Source: Casuarius casuarius
Lineage: Eukaryota > Chordata > Aves > Casuariiformes > Casuariidae
Direction of reading: 5' to 3'
Assembly (NCBI GenBank): GCA_003342895.1
Contig: PTFA01000305.1
Span: 434,001 to 498,000, forward strand
DNA length: 64,000 nucleotides
Shown: piece after piece, positions 25,302-37,223 of the stretch
Position numbering within the stretch: the stretch's first letter is position 1
How the letters are laid out: every line of letters starts with the position of its first letter
Program-made: the position numbers and the translations under genes
Notes under the pieces: generated by a model
What the model was told of the DNA's origin: nothing
Databases searched by the model: none
Seen by the model: only the letters and a program-made list of their open reading frames with translations

Positions 25302-28300
25302 GTAAGGTTATATGTTTCTGTTTTCCATAGAAGCTGTTGTAAAAGGGACAATACTTATCAAAAGGAAGGCTGAGCAGGTAAGCTGAGGAAGAAAAGAAAG
25401 TCAAAGAGATTTCATCCCGTATCTAGAGTGGCCAGTGACATGTCTCACACATCCACTACACTCTAATGCCTGTTCACAGGTAGCTGTAAGACTCTGACTT
25501 CAGCCAAGGGGAAAGTAACAGAACTATGAATGATAGCTTGTCCTTTATTTGGACTGACATCTTCAGGCTGTGTCAGCACATCCTATCATAGCCACATTTC
25601 TAAAAGACTGACTGTCAGAAGCACCAAAGAAAGCAGCCAGATTTTTGAAAATACCCCTCTTTTTCTTTTCTGTTTGCTTCATCTCTCCACCAACACACCC
25701 ATTTCTTCTGACACTGCAGCTGTGATCCGGCACTGTGACTTTCTGGATGCTGCACTGGCCCTCAGTCAATGTTTATGTCTAGAGAACACATCTTGCACAG
25801 CCTTGCATGTTTATTTACCATTTGTACTGCTGTAGTGTTAGAAGGATTAGGGCCTCACTGTACTGGGACATAAACAAGATGGTATCATCAAAAGACAAGT
25901 TTTGCTCTGACTAGTCACTACATCTATATAGGCCAAGAGAGACAGGGTGATTACAGTAGCACCCTATGGGGAAAACCACTGGTAATACAATGAAATTGCA
26001 GGGTGCTTTAAACACGCATCAGAATGGCATAGGAAAAAGTAAGCGTGGGAGAGGTCTTCCTTTAGTCGGCTAAGTCAAACTTTTTTGAAAATACACAAAC
26101 ATACTTCCAAATACATGGCAGAAAATGAGTGTCTATACTAAAATTATGCATCTACATCTACAAAATAATGTTTTATATGCATATCAACATAAATGAAGCA
26201 TTCGTGTTGATGTTGGCTCCCAAACTGGTTCATAAATTTGGATTAAAATCAAAACCACCAGGGTTTTCAAAAAGAACTCTCATTCTATTTGTGAATGTGT
26301 TTGTTATTATTCTTACAATGACATTAGATTGACTAATTAAAAAATATTTCCATAGAAGCACGAAAACCTGAAAATTTCCAGCCAGCTTTATAATCATGAT
26401 AACTTTGTAAAAATTGAAGAAACACCAGTTAACACTATGTTGCTGTTCAATGACTCCTTGAATGGAAATGCACTTTGTTAAAAAACACCAACAGATTGTC
26501 AAATCCTTATAGTCTTGTTTTCAGCTTTTACTAGTGTTTGGGTGTTATTTACAATGTAAATATTTATTTTCAACATGGCAATCATCATTGCCATAGTCTT
26601 AATTCTATGGCCATATTTTGCAGGACAAGAAAACTAAAGGGAACAATTTTGATTCTGTAGATCAATTAAAACAGCTGGTTTAATGATAAGGGCTTTTCCT
26701 AAAAATATATATATATTTACGAGTACTTATCCCATTTTGCACAGACAGAAAATCTACCTTATTTTCAAAATGTTGCATATATTACCATGTACTAATCTTA
26801 TTAACCCAAACCGTTGTAACTGGCTCTCACAAGAAGTCATAGATTAATTGGTGTTCCACACAAAACAAGCATAGAACATAGAGCTTTCATGTTACAAATT
26901 AATGAGACTGTGAGAGGAAGCCATTTCACAAACACAGCAGAGATGTATTAAAATAAAACAAAGTGAGAGAAACGGTGGTTGTTTCATAGGAATTTCAAGG
27001 GCAGGCTTCAGGTCAGGACACCATCATTCTGCTTATAGAAAATGGAAATACAACCTTACTGCCTAGTAGAGCAGGTTGCTGGTGATTATAAAAATATGGA
27101 ATTTTCATGTTGCAAGATGTTGCAACTTTTCAGACTTGCTGTCATCTCCCCAATGGTCAAGGCATAGCAATTTCAAAATTTTATATTGAATGGGACTTTC
27201 CAAAAGAAGTTCAAAATTCAGAAATATTTCAGCGGCTGATAAATAGTAAACACCTCTGACCATTTCAAAAATCAGAATATCTTGTTTCAATTCACTGTGG
27301 CGTCTCAGATGCTTAAATGAGCTACAGAGGTTTTTTTCAAGCCAGACCTCACAAGTTTCTCCTCAGATCAAACCTAGTAGGAACAGCCACCACCCCACCT
27401 TCCCTTGAAAGTCCCAAATGCTTTAAATATGTTTCTTATTGGTATTTGGCATCTGTTCAAAGCCTTTGAGAAAACTAGTAAGAGACAATCAGCAGTACAC
27501 AGATAGCCCCTAGATCTATATCTCCTTTTTGCTGAACATGAAAAGACCAATGCCCCTAGATCCCTTAGTATTCAGGCAAAGACAATTCCGAAGGATGAAG
27601 CAGCTGATTAATAAAAGCAGCAGCCAAGCCTTGCTTCCTTTGTAACCTCTCCATATTAGAGGTCAGCCATCTTCATACCGTCGCCTCAGCCCAAAGCTTC
27701 CTGGCCCTCTCAGAGTCCTCCAAACCACCAACAGCCAAGCGGGACTAGAGACAAAAAAATACCCATTTCTGTCTGCGGCTGACAAGAAGACTTCATTACA
27801 CTTTGTCAGATACTGAGTACCTTGTGGTCAGTGCATTTCCCACCTCCATACAGACTTAAGCTTATCTCCAAGAATGAAAACACTCAATAACAAACATTTA
27901 CCCAGGATAAAAACAGCATCTGATGTGTTCAGCAATACATTTTAAAACAATTACCTTACATTGGTAGCCTTATGCAGTAAGGTTAGTTCCCCAGTGCCCT
28001 GCAAGTTAAAGACCTCCACTTCTCTTTTCACAAGAACAATTTCCCATGGAGGTTATACTCTGCTGGACTAAGGAAGCTGCCAGCCAGTAAAGGAAGTCAG
28101 TGCATGTTGTATAAAGTAATTATGAAATAGGGCCTTCCATGAAGAACGTTCCTTCTAGTTCCAGTCACTTCAATGCTAGTTTATTACTTGAAGCTTGAGG
28201 GCTCATTCCTCATTTTCAAGATCATTTTGGCTCGTATGGCCTTAGGGTCCTTTTATTTAGCCATTTTGGATGTATACAGCATAATGCAGTGCCATCTGGT

Positions 28301-28726
28301 GAAACCGAAAGTATCTCAGCTACACTAGGGATCTGCTTTGACTAATTAGGCTAGGTGCAAAAGTAAATTATCTCATACTTTGTTAACAAAGCAAGTCTCC
28401 TTCCACTTCCAAGCTAACTTGGTTCATGCTCCATCCAATACCTACTCAGACCTATACGATGCCTTATACACATACATCTACTAGTAATTACCTTGCAGAT
28501 ACAAGGTTTTCATGTCTATGTTGTTGGGCCTTTTAGACTAGTTTATTCATGTTAAAAGAAATCCAACCCCCCAAATCCAACCTTCTAACATCGGAATTTG
28601 GCAAAGATATTTCTCTAAATTTGCCTTCTCATCACCTTCATAGATAGCTTTAATTTCTCCATGAACTTAAATGAGGTCACAGTCATAAGTTGCTATAAAT
28701 CGTGGTACTCCTCTTACAATTTTCAG
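25302..28726. other. Unique non-coding DNA
   Basis: No gene or transposon recognised. It includes a perfect 8-bp hairpin at 26575-26594 and a short (AT)n run near 26706-26716. A 101-codon frame at 25530-25835 has no identifiable domain. Confidence 0.55.
26575..26594. repeat. Perfect 8-bp inverted repeat
   Basis: ATGGCAAT (26575-26582) and ATTGCCAT (26587-26594) are reverse complements around CATC. The flanks (TTTACAATGTAAATATTTA upstream) contain a further short palindrome, TTTACAATGTAAA, so two palindromes lie close together. Confidence 0.8.
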
Positions 28727-28862
28727 TCACGGAATCACAGAATAATTGGGGCTGGAAGGCACCTCTGGAGATCATCTGGTTCAACCCCCCTGCTTAAGTG
28801 GGGTCAGCTAGAGCAGGTAGCCCAGTCCACTGCATGACTGTTTTAATCCTCTTAAAGACATT
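28727..28862 (-). mobile_element. CR1 LINE 3' fragment, minus strand
   Basis: Read on the plus strand it begins CACGGAATCACAGAATAATT, continues GGGGCTGGAAGGCACCTCTGG and GATCATCTGGTTCAACCCCC, then GAGCAGGTAGCCCAG. This is the reverse complement of the avian CR1 3' end, so the element points leftward with its 3' terminus at 28727. About 135 bases survive and no coding part is present. Confidence 0.92.
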
Positions 28863-31800
28863 TCCCAACAAGATAAAGTGATGGTTTTCATGATAAAGTA
28901 TTAACACTTAGTTTTATAGTTGCTGAAAGGTAACAAAAGAGCTCAGTTTTTCTCTGAGAAAACAACTGGTTTAAGTTTACTGGGTTAAGGATTTTCTAAA
29001 AGTAAAATATTTTCCCCTAAAGTCAGCAATTTAGTGCCTTGCACTTCAGAGCCCCTGCCTAATGGCTTCCAGGGTGGTGTATTCCCAGGGGCAGTGCCGA
29101 ACTGCACTCCCATTAGCCAGCATTAGCCAGTGAAGAAATTTCAGTGCAGCATTTAGGCCGAGAAAGAGCCCTTTTTCCAGTATCAACCCTCAGTCATCGT
29201 AGGACTGACCTTGGATGACCAATGACTCCTTTATTTATTATTCGCAGTCTTTATTTTACTTTCTTCTAGAAAATGGTTTTCAGTCTCTTCCAGGCTTTTC
29301 TCATACTGAGAATAGCCATCGCACTCCATTTTCCACAGTCTAATTTCATGTGAAGAAGGCTAACGTGTCCCTGGTAAAGAAGTGACTGACCTTGTTTACC
29401 CAAGATCAATTTTTGACTCATCATTGAAGTATCTCCCAAATAAGTTCTTTCCTCCATGGACTTAAACAAGTATGTATCTTAGCATTGGCTAAAAACAGAA
29501 TAAACATTCTACATGCAAAGAGCATTTATATGCCCAAGTGAAATAAATATATGTACTATAGATTGTTAGACAGAATCCAGCAAGGCAGATATTTCTCTAT
29601 AGCTTTCTACCATTGCATTTCACACCATAGAAGAAGTTAGTGTATTTAATAGCTCAATGTCCTCTGCCTCTAGGTAAATGTGTGCTGGGAATCCTAATCT
29701 TGATTTATGTATTAGCATTAAAAACAATTCAATTTAGCATGCTGCAAGAAGAACAGATGTACAGGCCTTTTAAAGGGTAACAGCTGAAAGGTCATCAACT
29801 AAAAAGGAACAATTACATGTTCCTCACAGTCACTCTATTTTTGGAGGAATTGCCTAAAAGCTATTGGCTTCTTAGCTTGTTTTCCCAAGTGCCACCCTTC
29901 TAAGAACTGATTGAATGAATTTGTTTACAAATTGATTTACAGCCCCTCAAAAGTTGCTATCTAGACAATAGCACTAAGGTTAAGTCTCAAGCTTATGACC
30001 TCAGCATAAAAAGATCTTCAGCAATCGTGCTTTCTAAATATCTTTTTGTGTTGCTGGTGTTCTCTATTTCAAGAAGCAGGAAAATCAAATATGGCATAAA
30101 AATTTAAATGAAGTAATTGTATTCACTTTAGCAATCACCTCTGCCATCCAGCCTCATTGTTTTCATTATAAATGCTCCAACGTGAGTTGCAAAAAGTAGG
30201 ATTTATACACAATATTTTATCTAACAGCAGAAGACAAACTTCAGTGTCTACGCCATATTCATGTAGGTGTTCTACTTGGAAATATCAGAGACTGAAATTA
30301 AAGTATAGCCTTTTGTTGAGAAGAAATATTTTGAGCAGACTTCTTCTTATGACTTTCATTGGAAAGCAGAAACACTAGCACAGAAGAACAGTATCAAGCA
30401 CAATGTGTTTTTTCACAGAAGTACAAAAGAAACATTGCAATCTGCAGCCACTGTTATCTGCCAGCTCATCCTCCAGAATAATACACCTTTTATCTTAATT
30501 AGATTGAACTAGGGCAAATGCCACCCAGCTCTACTTACTCTGCTTCGCTCATTTTGAAAGACAGTTCAGCTATCATAAAGATCATCTGTCTCCCTATGTT
30601 CCATCAAATCATTATATGCTTTTGCATTGTTCTTCCTCTTGGCCTCTAGCATTGAAAACTCAAGGACTATATGCAGGATGTTCTTCCATGGACCATCCAT
30701 GCCATTGAAGCTTTCTTCCTCACTACTAGCATGGCATGAGTCAGGAGTACCAACTGTCTTGTTTGTCTAAACTTTAGTTGATTCCTAGGCCATATTACTA
30801 ATGTTGCCAAGTTTCTTTAAAGAAAACCAATCCTTTTTATTACAGTATTTTGAAAGTGAAAGAATAGTGCTGAGGCATGTGTTCCCTCTAAGAAGATTCT
30901 CTAACTTTCAATTACCAGATGAGCCCTATCTGAACTACCATTTCCTCTAGTCCCAGAAGAATGTCTGCTCCTAAATACTACAGCTTTTGATTTTTAGCCA
31001 GATTACAGATCTTATTTATTTCTTGTAGAAGGAAAAATAAGAGATGATGACAACAAGAAGATTCTTCCCCATCTCTGTGCATCTCAACAATATTGTAATA
31101 AAAACAATTTGTGTAGGATTAGTTTCTGCAGTTGTATTATTATTCTGCAATAGGGAAGATGTAAGCTCCAGGATGAGATAAACACGCTAAATCAGACTTT
31201 TCTTCTACTTCTTCCCTGTACTTCCCCTCTGTCTTTTCAAAATCTAAAATGACGACTCTGCTGAGTCATACTACTCTCTATGCTCAAACATACAGAATAT
31301 TTGTAAAAAGAATTTTTTTTTGTATTTGTGGTTTAGGGAGGCTATTCCTGAGAATGAATGAAAAGACAATAGTAGGCCACAGTATTTGTAGATACGCTAC
31401 AAGTGCCAGCAGTGCCCATTGTATAGATGGTAAAGTTGCACAGATCTGGGGTTCCTCTTTCCCTGCTCTTTCACTAGCATTCTGCTGCCATACATAGCTT
31501 TCAACAGCAGAAACAGTTCATTAACTCGTATTTGCAAAATATTGTTAGATTCTGCATTTCTGCAACTTGCTACTTCATTGTGAAGTTTCCATATTTTCTA
31601 CAACTTCAGCCCCTTTTTGTACCTGTTTTTCTTTCACTACAAACTGGTAACACATCCTGTTGAATGCATCAAATAATGTTAGATTCCCAGCTTGGGAAAT
31701 ACAGCCTCAGTCCCAGCTGACAACGTACCATCAGGATATTAGCTAGAAAATTACCTTGTCAGCAAGGAAAACGTCACATTTTTAATATAGCAATAATCAT

Positions 31801-33600
31801 CAGCTAAGTCAATAACTTGAGTCTGAAAAAGTTAAGCAAGAGCCACAGAACAACCTCTAGCTTTTATTTTCTTTCCCTCTGCCCCTGTTAGCCACTCCAA
31901 ACAGGCTCACTGCCTGGATTTCAGCACATGGCACATTCAGGGCACTTTTGATGAATTCCTGTAAATGTCCGATTTTTATGCTCCAGTATTTTCAAATATT
32001 CCTTCCTCCAAGAAAACCAAATTTATACTGTGGGGGAGGCTGCATATTTCTGGCACATGCAGTTGTGCAGATGTTATTCCTTAAGGAAGACTATCTTGAT
32101 TGCCTCTGTGAATAATGGCTACGAGATGGCAAGGAGCCAACAGTTCTCTTACAGCAGAAAGTATAAAACCACTCTCCTACTGAAAGAAGGCCCCCAGTAG
32201 GATAATATATTATTACGCATGATTCAAATTACAGGATCTGCAGCAGGGGAGCTAGTGGCTGAATCAGGACAGCCGCACGCAGAATACTGATGATGGGATG
32301 ATGGAATGCATCATGCATTGAAAGAGCCATGGTTTAGTGTTTAAATCCGCTGTATTTTCAAAGTGACTACAAGGATCAATATCTAACTGAAGCTCCATAA
32401 ACAGACTGTGCGTTATTGGGGGGGAGGGTTTTCACATTGCAACAGAAGATTATATTTAAGAATACTTTTTAAAATAAAATTTTGCTTTGCCAGAGACTGT
32501 TGACCTCTTGAAGCCCACTAGCAACAGATATAGCTTTAATTTAATAACACAATTAAATTTGTCTTATATATGATTCTGTTTCAGCTATTAGAATACTGTA
32601 GAACAAAAACTTGCCTCATTAGATTATGCGATCTGAAATCTCTGCATTCCACAGTATTCTGGGCTGTTTTTAAATTGCTCGCACAACAAATTACACACAA
32701 AGAACTAAATCCAAATGTTCAAGACAATGTTGGCTTGTCCAAGTGTTTTCCGTTTATAAATGACACATCTCAAGAAAATATGCATGTTAAAAAAAAAACC
32801 CCTACTCTCTATTACGAAAAGCTTGCTAGGGAATACTTTTTCAAGCTAAGATCTAATCTTTTCTGTGTAGAGTATGCACAAGCTTAGTAAAAAGAGAAAT
32901 AGATAAACAAAAATTGTATATTTCGCATTGCTGTAATATACCCTGAAGCAGTATGCAAGCTCTCCCTTAACTTCCTTTCATACTGGCTCTTGTATTCAGT
33001 TATTCTGGTAAATGGATGCAAATCAGGTGCATTGTGTTGAGGTGGAAGGAAGGGGGTGAAATTTGTTCAGAAATGATCTCAGTTCTATTCATTAATAAAA
33101 TGACATCTTGGCTGAAAGCGGTGAAGAATGAAATATAACAGTACTGAACTTCACTCAGTTGTAACAGATGCACGTACGAACCTTTAGAGAAAGCCAGATA
33201 TGTAAAATGGCCACAGCGAAATGAATTCTGAAGCATTAGAATAAGTACTTAGACAGTGATGGCAGCTAAAGATGCAAACTCAATGCTGCAGCAACACCCT
33301 TTTTACCTTCTAAGATGGTTAAAGGTAATCTCAGACTGTAAATGGAGGAAGNACTACCACATTCGGTAAGGACTACAAGGAGACAGACATATATAAAAGA
33401 AAAAATATATGCACAATATTAACAATAAGAGACTCTTTTAAAGGTTTTGTGGGGCCAAAAGAAAAAAAATGGAACAATGCCCATGGTTACCTGCAGAGAC
33501 AGCACACAGTTAAAAAAAAATCAGGAAAAACGTAGCCACTGTTTTGCATAGCGATTCAAATTACGCTGGCAGAATAATTAATGGAGGACCTAATCTCTGT
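28863..33600. other. Unique non-coding DNA
   Basis: No gene or transposon recognised. A 10-bp unit, CATTAGCCAG, is duplicated at 29111-29130. The stretch 29700-30010 is AT-rich and enhancer-like in composition. A 105-codon frame at 32570-32887 lies in AT-rich sequence and has no domain. One ambiguous base is at 33352. Confidence 0.55.
29111..29130. repeat. 10-bp tandem duplication
   Basis: CATTAGCCAG occurs twice head to tail without mismatch. Confidence 0.85.
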
Positions 33601-33659
33601 GAGGAAAAAAAAAAAGAAAAGAAAAAAGGATACGTTAAACAAAGTTCATTACTGCATGA

Positions 33660-33985
33660 TGTAAATGAGTTTCTCACCAGTGATGTCACTGATTGGCTGG
33701 GATGTAGAGCTGGTTTCGAACAGTGCAGCATGGCCGGATTGGCTGCTAGCTCTTCTGGTTACTGCCTGCTTGGGCAGCGGTCGAACCAGACACTTTCTGT
33801 CTCTCTTGTTGTCGTTTGAAGCAAATCTTGTTCAGCCCAGCTGTGTCTCCATAGTAGTGGCACCCTAAGAGAGTCTCCCTCCAGCTTCCCACAGCTCATC
33901 TGTAAGGCGGTCGCTGCTGTGAAATACCAGCCTTTGGCACGGAGCCCAGACTGCGTTGTTAGATCCGTCTATAATACAGAAAAGA
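33660..33985. promoter_or_regulatory. Candidate TATA-less promoter with two CCAAT boxes
   Basis: Two inverted CCAAT boxes in NF-Y context stand 46 bp apart: CTGATTGGCTGG (box ATTGG at 33692-33696) and CGGATTGGCTGC (box at 33738-33742). Immediately before the first is the palindrome CAGTGATGTCACTG (33678-33691), which resembles a CRE or AP-1 site. CpG dinucleotides are clearly more frequent here (GTCGAACC, GGCGGTCGCTG, CACGGAG, TGCGTT) than in the AT-rich surroundings. No TATA box is obvious. NF-Y sites work in either orientation, so the direction of any transcript is open. A 23-codon frame starts at 33731, but no family is recognisable. It could equally be a distal enhancer. Confidence 0.4.
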
Positions 33986-34139
33986 ATTTTTTTAAAGCAG
34001 TTCTTTCACCGAGTTACATCCTGAGAAGGATTAATAAGCACTAAATTGCAACTGATTTGTGGACTTTTAAATTATGTAGCTAGCACACTTTCTGAAATAA
34101 AACATTATCTGACCTGCAATAGTACAGCACCATTGGTTT

Positions 34140-34177
34140 AAAAAAAGGAAAAAAAGAAAAAAGAAAGGAAGAAAAGA
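34140..34177 (+). repeat. A-rich purine tract
   Basis: A run of A interrupted by single or paired G (AAAAAAAGGAAAAAAAGAAA and onward). It is a degenerate simple repeat. Confidence 0.8.
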
Positions 34178-34412
34178 AGCAACAACTCTTCTTTGTTTAC
34201 CTTGATTACAAAAAAAAAAAAAATCTTCATTTTTTCCCCTAGAACGGTAACTCATATCTCGTTGCTACGCAAGAATATCTTAAACTATCGCCAGTTTTCT
34301 ATTTACATCCGAGTCATTATTTTCAGGTTAAGACAAGGGATCTTAATTAGCATTCTCTTTAACTATGCAAACTGAGACAGGGCATGAAAGAAAAATGCTG
34401 TATGGAAGAGAC

Positions 34413-34484
34413 AGAGAGAGGAGGAGGAGGAGGAGGAGGAGGAGGAGGAGGGAAAAAGAAGAGAAAGAAAGAAAGAAAAAGAAA
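34413..34484 (+). repeat. 72-nt purine tract with (GGA)n
   Basis: Pure A/G for 72 bases. It starts with GA dinucleotides, then about eleven GGA units (34420-34451), then AAAGA and GAAA units. Long homopurine stretches can form triplex (H-DNA) structures and mutate rapidly in length. The open frame across it encodes only arginine, glutamate and lysine repeats and is not a gene. Confidence 0.95.
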
Positions 34485-34621
34485 TCTGTGCAGCTTTTAC
34501 AGTTCAGCTGTCTGACCCCCTGCAAAAAGAATGCAGTCATATCAACTTTGCCAGACAATGGAGTACCTACAGGCTTTCCCCTAGACAAGTCCTTTATAAC
34601 CAGTCAGTATTATGTGCTGCA

Positions 34622-34687
34622 GACAGTGGCCAATCGCTAAGCTGCTTTCTACAGCAGTGACACAATAGGTGCACTGGCCACACTGTC
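34622..34687. repeat. Imperfect nested inverted repeat over a CCAAT box
   Basis: GACAGTGGCCA (34622-34632) pairs with TGGCCACACTGTC (34675-34687), the right arm carrying an extra CA. Inside lies a smaller stem, CTGCT (34642-34646) with AGCAG (34653-34657). The left arm overlaps GGCCAATCG, a third CCAAT box of the region. As RNA it would be a stem with a large interior loop, not a standard microRNA hairpin. Confidence 0.5.
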
Positions 34688-34765
34688 CTCCTAGCCTCTG
34701 ACAGCAGTTCAGGTTCATTTTTTGTATACTGGAATACGCATATGTCTTTAATGTCCCCACTGTAT

Positions 34766-34777
34766 GGGGGGGGGGGG
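34766..34777 (+). repeat. G12 homopolymer
   Basis: Twelve G bases are followed by AGA and A9. The tract is length-unstable and error-prone in sequencing. Confidence 0.9.
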
Positions 34778-34854
34778 AGAAAAAAAAAGTGTCAAGCGAA
34801 GCTTCCTTTGTTTTGCTATAATTACATCAGCCTAATTACTGCAGCCGAGCCGCA

Positions 34855-35530
34855 GTGCCACTGCTCAGAGCGGCGCATAGGCATGCATGTCATATAAATA
34901 TGCATGAGCATGCCTGCTTATTTAAATACAAAAATGCATCAATTGCTAGTGGTTGCCTTTTTGTTTTTGTTTGCTGCATGTCCCCCCCACCTGCAACACC
35001 CATTCCTGATAAATCAAATGAGTTACGGACACCTAGCAAATACGGTCACCATTTTCTTCTTTCATTTATCCAAACTTTTATTCATTTATTTTTAATCGTC
35101 GGCATTCAGTAGGAAACAATAATAAAAAAATTCAAATGCAAATGAGCCTCAGCTAGTAAGGGGAAGGGTATTGCAGACCTAGGGCATTTTTCTCCGTTGT
35201 CACTAAACATCAGAGTAAGTGCCTGTAAATGAATCTGCATGCACTCCATCACAGGCACGCATCAGATGCCCAGTTCTTATTAAAAGCCCGATGATCACCC
35301 AGCATGTGCACACATCTAGCTTGTGTGTTTGGGTATTCTTTAATTACAGCGTCTCTTGTAACAGTACCTGAATCCACTCATATATTCAAAAGATTAAATC
35401 ATCACTATTCACATATTAGACAGACATAATTGGGCACATTCTATAGTGCGAATCGCCATGCTAATTTTTGTGATTTTATGCATGGGATTTACATATTCAT
35501 GAAGAGAATAGCTGTTATGACCGCCGACAG
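34855..35530. promoter_or_regulatory. Enhancer-like block with octamer motifs
   Basis: The block carries a canonical POU octamer ATGCAAAT (35136-35143) and repeated ATGCAT palindromes (34883-34888, 34900-34905, 34934-34939, 35478-35483), plus TGCATGCA at 35236-35243. It also has ATATTCATGAA, TTATTTAAATA and a few CpG sites (GCAGCCGAGCCGCAG, ATCGTCGGC, ACCGCCGACAG). It contains no transposon signature. Such density of POU or homeodomain words is typical of neural-development enhancers. It lies just beyond the CCAAT-box region, and the two could form one regulatory unit. Function is inferred. Confidence 0.4.
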
Positions 35531-37146
35531 AGCAACATGAAAAGAAAAGACACCATTCTTCAGCACACAGAGTATACAAAACCTAGGGGGAAAAGATGCA
35601 GCATATGGCGACAAGGAGGAGAAGTTGTTTGGCTTTTGAGGGTTATTTTATTTCCTATTTATAAATTCTGGGTAGACAGCTTACAAAAATGCGTACATAT
35701 TCTGAACATGAAGGTGAAGTAAATCTGCATTATTAATAATCATTGGTAGGTGAAAGAAAATCATTTTACAGTTGGTGCCTAGTGTTCTCCAAGTTTTGCC
35801 TTTGCATTACAGACCATTTTCAGTTTACAGATGCTGAGGACATTCATCCAGCAATGCAAAAAACTCACTAACAAAACAGAAGGGAACAGAACTTCCATTT
35901 GCTATTGAAAAATCTTTATTTTGTATTTTAATACCTGCTCTGTAATGTGGAATGATGCCTTTACCAAGAAAGCTGGGGTTCTAGAATACCATAGGGTTTT
36001 TTCCCAACTTATTAGAACCACATGTTTTCCAAATCTGATAAAATACATCCTCTGACTCACTTTCAGGTTCTATTGTCTTTGAAGGGGGAAAAAAAAACCA
36101 CCAGAAGAAAGATTATTCAGGCTGCATGGTAAACACACCGTGCACTGGTTTTTATAACAATCTCAACAAAAAAAACATTACGTTTACTGTAACCTTGCCC
36201 AATTCATGACATCAGTATAATTATTTTTAAATGTTTGTTTATCTGTTTTGTAGCTGCCACTCAAAATTTCCTTATAAAACGTAGATAATACTACCTACAG
36301 GCATATGCTTTTCCCTACATTTTTCTACATTTGGTAATGATAATGCTACAGTTAGCAAGGTGAAAATATTTCATTTTTCCAATGGGAAATGAACATTTTT
36401 AATGTAACAACCATGTGTTTGACAGGCCTTGTTGTATATCAGTTTTTACAAAAATACTGTATTCGATACTATTATAAAGGAACAAAATGGGCTTTTTTTA
36501 ACATTTGTACAATACACATTTCTTTCAAATATACTTGTTCATTCCTGTCATGGTATTTAACTCCCAAATAGCATTTGTTTAATGAAGAAAACCACATTTT
36601 AAAATAAAGCACAAAAAATAAGATATTAAACTTGTTTAAAAAATACCATTATAAATTTAACTAGCTATATCAGAAGAACATTTAGAAAAATCACAAGAAA
36701 CTACTTCTGGCTCTGTGAAACAGAGATTTTTTTTGTAAAAGCAAAATAAACAGAGCAAAAAAATTAGTAAACCCATAAATATTAATTAACACATGTTTCT
36801 TCAACCAGACCACTATTACTGTCTCTACCAAAACAATAAGCTGTCAATACCTTCTTTACATTTTTGTCTCTATCCAAAATTCAAACTCTGACTCCAATTC
36901 TGTGAACAAATTATTAATTTTTTTCTTCAGCTTAAATGCCTGGGTTATGTCATCATATGTGAGAAAAATAAGCTGCATCACTAAAAGGAAAGCCTTTAAA
37001 CAGCAGAATGATGATGTGATTTTTATGGTATGAACCTTTTAAAACCTTAGCATGGCCTTTATTCGAGGACCCCACTCGATAATGCCTGGTACATTATTGG
37101 TAATTTGAAGCTTTTTTGTTAGAGGGTAACACCTCAAAACTTCAAG

Positions 37147-37223
37147 TGCTTATGGAACAAAATTTGAGGCAGTGTTCTGCTTATGGAAAATCTATGATTT
37201 TGCTTATGGAAAATCTATAATTT
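37147..37223 (+). repeat. 23-bp tandem repeat, two good copies and one degenerate
   Basis: A unit beginning TGCTTATGGAAAATCTAT occurs at 37178-37200 and 37201-37223 with one mismatch near its end (TGATTT against TAATTT). A degenerate third copy, TGCTTATGGAACAAAATTTG, starts at 37147. Spacing of the outer copy is 31 bp. Confidence 0.8.

Noticed and set aside
34365..34640. Arg/Glu/Lys-rich 91-codon frame
   Set aside because: It is a translation of the GGA/GAAA purine tract, not a gene.
37060..37085. CTCGA palindrome as a protein-binding site
   Set aside because: Arms are only five bases; too short to support.
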